A stretch of DNA of 64,000 bases, taken from G965219965 sp965219965 (GTDB lineage: Bacteria; Pseudomonadota; Alphaproteobacteria; RS24). The stretch covers positions 992,001 through 1,056,000 of the forward strand of contig OZ244796.1 in NCBI GenBank assembly GCA_965219965.1, written 5' to 3'. The position numbers and the translations under genes were made by a program. This document shows, piece by piece, positions 35,562 through 41,787 of this stretch. Positions within the stretch are counted from its first letter, which is position 1, and each line of letters begins with the position of its first letter. The notes below the pieces were generated by a model. That model had not been told where the DNA came from, did not search any database, and saw nothing but the letters and a program-made list of their open reading frames with translations.

Positions 35562-36626
35562 ATGTTAAAAACCCCACAAGAAGTGATTAAAGCGTTAGGC
35601 GGCAACAAAAATCTGGCAAATGAGCTAGGTGTGAAAAGCTCCGCTGTGTCTAATTGGAAGCGTGATGGTTTTCCAGCTAGCAAGCATTATCAGCTGTATC
35701 AACTCTGCAAAACCAATGGGCTGAGTGTAGATACTGCCCTGTTTGGCGGAGAAAGCATTAACGATATAGATGCCAATGATGTATATGACGAGCTACTCAC
35801 GGCTTTTATACAAGCGGGTTATAAAAAGCTGGATATGCCAATCTTGCAACCCAGCGCTCCTTTCATTAAACAGCTTGGCGTGCGGTTGCAAAACCGCCTT
35901 TATCGCTTCACCGATCCGGGTGGCGAGGAAATGTGTTTGCGCCCTGATTTAACCATTCCGACGGCATTGAAATATATTGAAAGCCAAGCAAGCGGTAGAC
36001 AGCGTTATTGCTATAAGGGTACAGCTTTCCGCTATCAGCCTGAAGGAACGGATAAACCCGAAGAGTTTACACAGGCTGGCATTGAAATTTTAGGCGGCAA
36101 AACAGGCACGGATGCGATTGAAGATGACATTGAAGTGCTGGACACGCTCGTTCAGGTTATCAAAAAGGCTGGCGTGAAAGATTTCACCATCGCGGTTGCA
36201 AATGCGTATAGCGGTATACCACGCGCTTCAATTGACCCAGAAATACTAGAATATGAGGACGAGAACGGTATGATTGCGGGGCGTAGTACCCAAGATATCA
36301 ACGAGCGACTTAAAAAACAGCGCGATGAAACCCAGGATATGAAGGAAAAAATGAACCAATGGATTGAGCGGGCGGCAGAAAAGATTAATCTTGATGCTGA
36401 AAAATTTAAGCCCAAACCAACAGCCACTGATAACTTCAACTATTATACGGGATTGAATTTTGAAATTCAGGCACCAACTTTGGGAGAAGAAAAGCAGGTT
36501 ATTGCCTCTGGTGGCCGCTATGATGATTTGCTCCAAAGCCTTGACACAAATACATCTATGCCCGCCATAGGTGGAGCGATTGCACTTGAGCGTCTTGAGG
36601 CGGCATCAGAGCGAGCAGCAGCATGA
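35562..36626 (+). CDS. hisZ: HTH-HisZ fusion: DNA-binding domain joined to ATP phosphoribosyltransferase regulatory subunit
   Basis: A 354-residue protein. Residues 1-62 are a Cro/YdaS-like helix-turn-helix: TPQEVIKALGGNKNLANELG, then VKSSAVSNWKRDGFPASKHY. From about residue 70 it is HisZ, a catalytically dead HisRS relative: CLRPDLTIPTALKYI, RYCYKGTAFRYQPEG (motif 2), EFTQAGIEILGGKTG, FNYYTGLNFEIQ and ASGGRYDDLL (motif 3). The helical region between motif 2 and YYTG looks shorter than usual. HisZ normally assembles with short HisG and confers histidine feedback. The start ATG 35562 has AAGGAG six bases upstream, so the HTH is clearly in the same frame. It is coupled to hisG by ATGA. Codon use is more AT-rich than in neighbours. 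A dual regulator role is inferred. Confidence 0.85.
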   Translation: MLKTPQEVIKALGGNKNLANELGVKSSAVSNWKRDGFPASKHYQLYQLCKTNGLSVDTALFGGESINDIDANDVYDELLTAFIQAGYKKLDMPILQPSAPFIKQLGVRLQNRLYRFTDPGGEEMCLRPDLTIPTALKYIESQASGRQRYCYKGTAFRYQPEGTDKPEEFTQAGIEILGGKTGTDAIEDDIEVLDTLVQVIKKAGVKDFTIAVANAYSGIPRASIDPEILEYEDENGMIAGRSTQDINERLKKQRDETQDMKEKMNQWIERAAEKINLDAEKFKPKPTATDNFNYYTGLNFEIQAPTLGEEKQVIASGGRYDDLLQSLDTNTSMPAIGGAIALERLEAASERAAA

Positions 36627-37414
36627 GCGAAAATTTAATCATTGCCGTACCCTCCAAAGGGCGGCTGGAAGAAAAAACTGCCACCCTTTTCGCCGAGGCA
36701 GGCTTAAAACTCAAGCGTGACGGTGAGCGTGGCTATACGGGCGAAATAGAAGGCCTTAAACAAGTGAAAATCGCTTATTTGTCGGCCAGCGAAATCGCCG
36801 CACGGCTTAAAGATGGCACGGTGCATTTTGGCGTGACGGGCGAGGATTTACTGCGCGAGCAAATGCCCGATTTAGAAAACTGCGTGCAACTGGTGACGCC
36901 TTTGGGCTTTGGCCGTGCCGATGTGGTGGTTGCTGTTCCCGATGGTTGGGCAGACGTCAGAAACATGACTGATTTAGCCGACGTGACGCGCGAGTTTCGC
37001 AAGCAGAACAACCGTCTAATGCGGGTAGCAACGAAATATAATAATTTGACCACGCAATTTTTTACGGAAAATGGTGTCTATGATGTTCAGCTTGTTCCCA
37101 GCCCGGGCGCAACTGAAGGGGCGATTGCCAATGGCACGGCGGAGCTGATTGTGGATATTACTTCTACGGGCACAACGCTAAAAGCAAATAATTTGCGGGT
37201 TTTAGATGATGGTGTGATTTTGAAAAGCGAAGCCAATTTAACCGCTTCACTAAAAGCTGATTGGGATACGCAAGGAATCGAAAAAGCCTCCGGTAAAATA
37301 TTGATAAGGATGCTTATCTATATAGTAAAGCGCACTGTCAAAGAAATATCCGCTATTAGGTCATCTAATAAACCACCCAATTATAGCCGACCAATATCTG
37401 GAACGGCAGCATAA
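36623..37414 (+). CDS. hisG: ATP phosphoribosyltransferase catalytic subunit, short form, with atypical C-terminus
   Basis: First enzyme of histidine synthesis, joining ATP and PRPP. It is the short HisZ-dependent form: AVPSKGRLEEKTATLFAEAG, FGVTGEDLLREQ, VTPLGFGRADVVVAVP, the PRPP loop VDITSTGTTLKANNLRVL and SEANLTASLKADW. Family members end about 10-20 residues later. Here the frame continues with a roughly 35-residue Ile/Lys/Arg-rich tail (LIYIVKRTVKEISAIRSS...) that does not look like HisG, and the DNA turns AT-rich with small palindromes (37303-37318, 37354-37370). This suggests a 3' rearrangement that replaced the natural end. The enzyme core appears complete. Confidence 0.9.
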   Translation: MSENLIIAVPSKGRLEEKTATLFAEAGLKLKRDGERGYTGEIEGLKQVKIAYLSASEIAARLKDGTVHFGVTGEDLLREQMPDLENCVQLVTPLGFGRADVVVAVPDGWADVRNMTDLADVTREFRKQNNRLMRVATKYNNLTTQFFTENGVYDVQLVPSPGATEGAIANGTAELIVDITSTGTTLKANNLRVLDDGVILKSEANLTASLKADWDTQGIEKASGKILIRMLIYIVKRTVKEISAIRSSNKPPNYSRPISGTAA

Positions 37415-37714
37415 AGCGGCAATATCTAAACTCTGCTTTTTATAAAAACCACAGCCCTGCGCCCTGCGCCCCCGATAACCGATGAGCCAGCCGTAACTGG
37501 CTCATCGGTGTCCGTCCGCATGTCAAACAGAGGTAGGTGGGAATAACCCCCATTTTGCCATCGGGCGGCGTGTCTTGGGAACACATGCCCGATATGCCCT
37601 GCTTTGCCGCCGCCGCGCAATGGCTTTATTTTCAATAATTTCAATAGGTTGGTGTTTTTGCGCCTGTATTCAAAAAATCGCCCTAAAAAACACTGAAAAT
37701 TTTTTGCCTCACCC
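37415..37714. ncRNA. Structured intergenic region, possible small RNA or leader (class unknown)
   Basis: Contains a perfect 12-bp stem CCGATGAGCCAG/CTGGCTCATCGG with loop CCGTAA (37479-37508), and a second hairpin ATCGGGC-GGC-GTGT/ACAC-AT-GCCCGAT with loop CTTGGGA (37560-37593). A smaller GTGGG/CCCCA stem lies between. CCCGAT also occurs at 37471, so an alternative pairing with ATCGGG at 37560 is possible. No coding frame is convincing. I could not match it to 6S RNA, SRP RNA, RNase P, tmRNA or a riboswitch from memory. The strand of transcription is undetermined. Confidence 0.4.
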
Positions 37715-37743
37715 CTTGACTTGCCGCCCCTGCAACCCTATTT
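37715..37743 (+). promoter_or_regulatory. Heat-shock (RpoH) promoter for groESL
   Basis: CTTGAC at 37715-37720, a 17-base spacer, and CTATTT at 37738-37743 match the alphaproteobacterial sigma-32 consensus (CTTGAC, N17, CYTATNT). It lies about 110 bases upstream of the groES start. No CIRCE element (TTAGCACTC, N9, GAGTGCTAA) is visible, which points to RpoH rather than HrcA control. Confidence 0.7.
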
Positions 37744-37851
37744 CCACTGTGTCGCTTGGCGTGATTTACGGCTTTGATGCCGATAAAGCACGGATTCAGG
37801 CGATAGTGAAACTTACCAATCACGCCCCCGCACGGGGCAGGAGGAGAAAAA

Positions 37852-38139
37852 ATGGCTTTTCGTCCACTTCATGACCGCGTTCTAGTTCGTCGTGTAGAAG
37901 AGAGTACCAAAACCGCCGGTGGCATTATCATTCCCGACTCGGCCAAAGAAAAACCATCTGAAGGCGTTGTGGTCGCTGTTGGCAGTGGGGCGCGTTCGGA
38001 AGATGGCAAAGTAACCCCTCTGGATGTCAAAGCAAAAGACCGCGTGCTGTTTGGCCAATGGTCTGGCACGGAAGTCACCGTTAATGGTGAAGAGCTTTTG
38101 ATTATGAAAGAATCCGACATTCTCGGCATTATCAACTAA
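37852..38139 (+). CDS. groES: Co-chaperonin GroES
   Basis: The 95-residue lid of the GroEL chamber. It shows FRPLHDRVLVRRVEE, the mobile loop STKTAGGIIIPDSAKEKPSEG, and the C-terminal GEELLIMKESDILGII. GGAGGAG precedes ATG 37852. It is followed by groEL after 25 bases, and is under the RpoH-type promoter at 37715. Confidence 0.98.
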   Translation: MAFRPLHDRVLVRRVEESTKTAGGIIIPDSAKEKPSEGVVVAVGSGARSEDGKVTPLDVKAKDRVLFGQWSGTEVTVNGEELLIMKESDILGIIN

Positions 38140-38164
38140 CGATTTGGAAATAGAGAGATAAAAA

Positions 38165-39805
38165 ATGGCAAAAGAAGTCAAATTTGGTTCCGAAGCCCGC
38201 GAGAAAATGCTCGCTGGCGTGGATATTCTTGCAGATGCAGTTAAAGTCACCCTTGGGCCAAAGGGGCGCAATGTGGTGTTGGATAAATCCTTCGGCGCAC
38301 CGCGCACAACAAAAGACGGCGTTTCGGTCGCTAAGGAAATTGAACTTGAAGATAAGTTTGAAAATATGGGCGCGCAAATGGTGCGCGAAGTGGCCTCACG
38401 CACCAATGATGTTGCGGGCGATGGCACAACCACGGCCACCGTTCTCACCCAAGCGATTGTGCGCGATGGATGTAAAGCCGTGGCCGCAGGTATGAACCCA
38501 ATGGATTTGCGGCGCGGCATTGATAAAGCTGTCACCACCGCGCTGAGCGATTTGGAAACCCGTTCTAAAAAGGTCAAATCCAATGAGGAAATTGCCCAAG
38601 TCGGCACCATTTCGGCCAATGGCGAAGCAGAAATTGGCAATATGATTGCCGAGGCCATGCAAAAAGTGGGCAATGAAGGCGTTATCACGGTTGAAGAAGC
38701 CAAAGGGCTGGACAGCGAGCTGGATGTGGTGGAAGGCATGCAATTTGACCGTGGTTATTTGTCCCCCTATTTCATCACCAATGCAGACAAAATGACGGTG
38801 GAACTTGAAGACCCGCTTATTTTGCTGCATGAATCCAAACTTTCAAACCTACAGCCGCTTGTCCCGATTTTGGAATCGGTGATGCAGGCCACCCGTCCTT
38901 TGCTGATTGTCGCCGAAGATATTGAAGGCGAAGCCTTGGCCGCTTTGGTGGTCAATAAGCTGCGCGGCGGGTTGAAAATTGCCGCCGTGAAAGCGCCGGG
39001 CTTTGGCGATCGCCGCAAAGCTATGCTGGAAGATATTGCGATATTAACTGGCGGGCAGGTGATTTCTGAAGATTTGGGCATTAAGCTGGAAAACACCACT
39101 ATGCAAATGCTCGGCTCAGCCAAGCGCGTGCATATTGATAAAGACAACACCACCATTGTTGATGGCACGGGCAAGAAAAAAGATATTTCTTCGCGTGTCG
39201 GCCAAATTCGCACCCAAATTGAAGCGACGACTTCCGATTATGACCGCGAGAAATTGCAAGAGCGTGTGGCGAAACTTGCGGGCGGTGTTGCCGTGCTAAA
39301 AGTGGGCGGTGCGACCGAAGTGGAAGTGAAAGAACGCAAAGACCGCGTAGATGACGCGCTAAACGCCACCCGTGCGGCGGTGGAAAGCGGCATTGTAGCG
39401 GGCGGCGGCACAGCTTTATTGCTGGCTACGGGTGCGGTGCAAAAACTCACCGATAAAAATAGCGACATTCAGGCGGGCATTAATTTGGTCGCCCAAGCTC
39501 TGCAAACCCCAGCGCGTCAAATTGCTGAAAATGCCGGCGTGGAAGGCTCTATTGTGGTGAATAAAATTTTGGAAGGCAAAGGCAAGGTCGGCTTTGACGC
39601 CCAAAATGAAACCTATATAGATTTAATCGCCGCTGGCATTGTTGACCCAACCAAAGTTGTGGCCACCGCCTTACGCGATGCCGCTTCTGTGGCTGGATTG
39701 ATGATTACAACTGAGGCGATGGTGGCTGACAAGCCTGAACCAAAATCCGCCGCCCCCGCTATGCCTGATATGGGCGGCATGGGCGGTATGGGTGGCATGA
39801 TGTAA
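38165..39805 (+). CDS. groEL: Chaperonin GroEL
   Basis: A 546-residue ATP-driven folding chamber subunit. It shows LGPKGRNVVLDKSFGAP, the catalytic DVAGDGTTTATVL, the apical-domain substrate region, and ends with the usual Gly-Met repeats (DMGGMGGMGGMM). Length is typical. It is the only groEL seen here; alphaproteobacteria often have more. A strong terminator follows at 39850. Confidence 0.98.
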   Translation: MAKEVKFGSEAREKMLAGVDILADAVKVTLGPKGRNVVLDKSFGAPRTTKDGVSVAKEIELEDKFENMGAQMVREVASRTNDVAGDGTTTATVLTQAIVRDGCKAVAAGMNPMDLRRGIDKAVTTALSDLETRSKKVKSNEEIAQVGTISANGEAEIGNMIAEAMQKVGNEGVITVEEAKGLDSELDVVEGMQFDRGYLSPYFITNADKMTVELEDPLILLHESKLSNLQPLVPILESVMQATRPLLIVAEDIEGEALAALVVNKLRGGLKIAAVKAPGFGDRRKAMLEDIAILTGGQVISEDLGIKLENTTMQMLGSAKRVHIDKDNTTIVDGTGKKKDISSRVGQIRTQIEATTSDYDREKLQERVAKLAGGVAVLKVGGATEVEVKERKDRVDDALNATRAAVESGIVAGGGTALLLATGAVQKLTDKNSDIQAGINLVAQALQTPARQIAENAGVEGSIVVNKILEGKGKVGFDAQNETYIDLIAAGIVDPTKVVATALRDAASVAGLMITTEAMVADKPEPKSAAPAMPDMGGMGGMGGMM

Positions 39806-39849
39806 TTATATATGCTATAATGACCTCCTTTGTTGGGTTGTTAACCTCT

Positions 39850-39878
39850 AAAGCCGCGCCTTCGGGTGCGGCTTTTTT
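39850..39878 (+). terminator. Rho-independent terminator of groESL
   Basis: The sequence AAAGCCGCGCC, loop TTCG, GGTGCGGCTTT followed by further T residues makes a strong GC stem with a stable TTCG tetraloop. It lies 45 bases after the groEL stop. Confidence 0.9.
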
Positions 39879-39941
39879 GTGCCTTATATTTTGCGCTTTA
39901 TATATTGTCTTTTTTGCGGGCTTCCGCCATGCTGACGGCTT

Positions 39942-40811
39942 ATGAGCGACCTGCCTAAAAAAATCACTGGCTTACAAGAAGTCCGCGACCAATATGATGT
40001 GCTTTTATGCGATGTTTGGGGCGTGATTCACAATGGGCTACGCACCTTCCCCGGCGTGGTCAAGGCGCTCAAGGCGTGGAAAAAATCGGGCGGCAAGGTT
40101 TTGCTGCTCACCAATGCGCCGCGCCCGAATCCGGTGGTGCGCCAAAGGCTCAAAGAATTAGGTTGCCCGCCAACCGCCTATGACGATATTTTATCATCGG
40201 GCGATATGGCGCGGCATATGCTGGCCGAACGCGCAAAGAAAAATGAAATATGCCATTTTGTCGGCGCGGGCAAAGATGTGGAATTGCTCAATGGCATTGA
40301 TATTGATTACGCGCCTGCCCATGAGGCTGATTTTGTTTTGCTGGCGGGCATGAATGACGACCAAAATGAAACGCTAGAAGATTACCGCGCCCAAATTGAT
40401 ACATGGCACGCTAATAATTTGCCCGTTATATGCGCCAACCCTGACCGCATTGTGCAAATTGGCAGTGAGGTGATTTATTGTGCGGGTGCGCTGGCTGATA
40501 TTCATGTTGAAAATGGCGGCGAAGTGATTTGGTTGGGCAAGCCGCATCAGCCCATTTATGATATGGCCAAACAATATGCCCAAGAACTCACGGGCTTGAA
40601 GCGTCCGCGTATTTTAGCCGCAGGTGATGGTTTCAAAACCGATATTCCCGGCGCGAACCAAGCGGGCTTAGATGTGATTTTTGTCACGGGTGGGCTGGCC
40701 GAAACGCTGGACAGCACGCCCGACACACCGCAAAAAACCGCCAAGATTTTACGCACAGAAGGCGGGGCGCAAACGCAAGCCACCTATTTTATTAAACATC
40801 TGCTATGGTGA
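39942..40811 (+). CDS. HAD superfamily class IIA hydrolase (TIGR01459-like)
   Basis: A 289-residue cytoplasmic phosphatase-fold protein. The nucleophile motif is VLLCDVWGVIHNGL, the Thr/Ser motif VLLLTNAPRP, and the acid motif AAGDGFKTDIPGANQAGLD. A class IIA cap domain lies between. This is the NagD-like subfamily common in alphaproteobacteria next to ribF; the physiological substrate is unknown. It ends five bases before ribF, on the same strand. Confidence 0.9.
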   Translation: MSDLPKKITGLQEVRDQYDVLLCDVWGVIHNGLRTFPGVVKALKAWKKSGGKVLLLTNAPRPNPVVRQRLKELGCPPTAYDDILSSGDMARHMLAERAKKNEICHFVGAGKDVELLNGIDIDYAPAHEADFVLLAGMNDDQNETLEDYRAQIDTWHANNLPVICANPDRIVQIGSEVIYCAGALADIHVENGGEVIWLGKPHQPIYDMAKQYAQELTGLKRPRILAAGDGFKTDIPGANQAGLDVIFVTGGLAETLDSTPDTPQKTAKILRTEGGAQTQATYFIKHLLW

Positions 40812-40815
40812 CGCT

Positions 40816-41769
40816 ATGGGTTTATATCGCACATTGGCCGCATTGCCCGAAGCCGCCCGTCAAGGCGTGGTGGTGATTGGCAATTTTGACGGCGTTCACA
40901 AAGGCCATCAGGCCGTGCTGAGCGCGGCGCGTCAATATGCCGACAAGCTAGACGCGCCCGTTACCGTGCTGGTTTTTGACCCGCATCCGCGTCAATTTTT
41001 TGCCCCGCACGCGCCCTCTTTGCGGCTGACCCGTTTGGTGACACGCGCCGAATTGTTAGAACGCTATGGGGCGGACCATGTGCTTGCGCTCAATTTTGAT
41101 GCCAGCCTTGCAAATATGGCGGCGGAAGATTTTATTGATAAAATTTTAGCAGGCACACTCGCCCCGCGTGCCATTTGTGTTGGCCATGATTTTCATTTTG
41201 GCAAAGACCGCATTGGCACGCCTGCCATGTTGCAACAGGCGGGCGAAAAGCATAGCTTTGAAGTGCAACTGCTCGCCGCCGTCACGCCTGATGAAGCGGG
41301 GGCGCGGCCTTATTCTTCCACGGCTATTCGGGAATGTTTGACACGCGGCGATGTCAAACTCGCACGCCAATTACTGGGCCATGATTGGCGGCTGGAAGGC
41401 GAAGTCACCGATGGCGAAAAGCGTGGGCGTGAAATGAATTTTCCCACCGCCAATATGGCCTTGCATGATTATCATTTGCCGCTTTTTGGCGTTTATGCTG
41501 TGCAGGCGCAAATAAAGACGGGCAATTTTTCAGGGCTTATTCTCAATGGTGTTTCTAATCTTGGCATACGCCCTAGCTTTGAAACCAAAGCCCCGCTTTT
41601 GGAAACGCATTTATTTGATTTTGACGGCGATATTTACGGCGCGGAAATGTCGGTCGCGTTGGTGGATTTCATTCGCCCAGAGCAGAAATTTGACACGCCT
41701 GATACGCTGGCGGCGCAAATTGCCAAAGATGCCGAGGCCGCCCGCCGCCTGCTTGCAGACCGCCCGTGA
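40816..41769 (+). CDS. ribF: Bifunctional riboflavin kinase/FAD synthetase
   Basis: Makes FMN and then FAD. It has 317 residues: an N-terminal nucleotidyltransferase domain (VVVIGNFDGVHKGHQAVL, VFDPHPRQFF, ICVGHDFHFGKDR, YSSTAIRECL) and a C-terminal riboflavin kinase domain (GREMNFPTANMAL, LPLFGVYAVQA, NLGIRPSF, ETHLFDFDGDIYG). All motifs are intact. It starts five bases after the HAD gene and is followed by ileS after 18 bases. The ribF-ileS-lspA order is widespread in proteobacteria. Confidence 0.97.
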   Translation: MGLYRTLAALPEAARQGVVVIGNFDGVHKGHQAVLSAARQYADKLDAPVTVLVFDPHPRQFFAPHAPSLRLTRLVTRAELLERYGADHVLALNFDASLANMAAEDFIDKILAGTLAPRAICVGHDFHFGKDRIGTPAMLQQAGEKHSFEVQLLAAVTPDEAGARPYSSTAIRECLTRGDVKLARQLLGHDWRLEGEVTDGEKRGREMNFPTANMALHDYHLPLFGVYAVQAQIKTGNFSGLILNGVSNLGIRPSFETKAPLLETHLFDFDGDIYGAEMSVALVDFIRPEQKFDTPDTLAAQIAKDAEAARRLLADRP

Positions 41770-41787
41770 GCCTGCTAAAACCCGCGC

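Noticed and set aside
37320..37440. An insertion-sequence remnant at the end of hisG
   Set aside because: There are short palindromes and a repeated 8-mer but no transposase fragment or recognisable terminal repeat pair, so I report only an atypical 3' end.
37426..37644. A 72-codon minus-strand frame across the hairpin region upstream of groES
   Set aside because: No ribosome site and the residues follow the palindromes; better explained by structured non-coding sequence.
37415..37660. 6S RNA, SRP RNA, RNase P RNA, tmRNA or a riboswitch
   Set aside because: None of the conserved core sequences that I know for these RNAs could be found; only the hairpins are certain.
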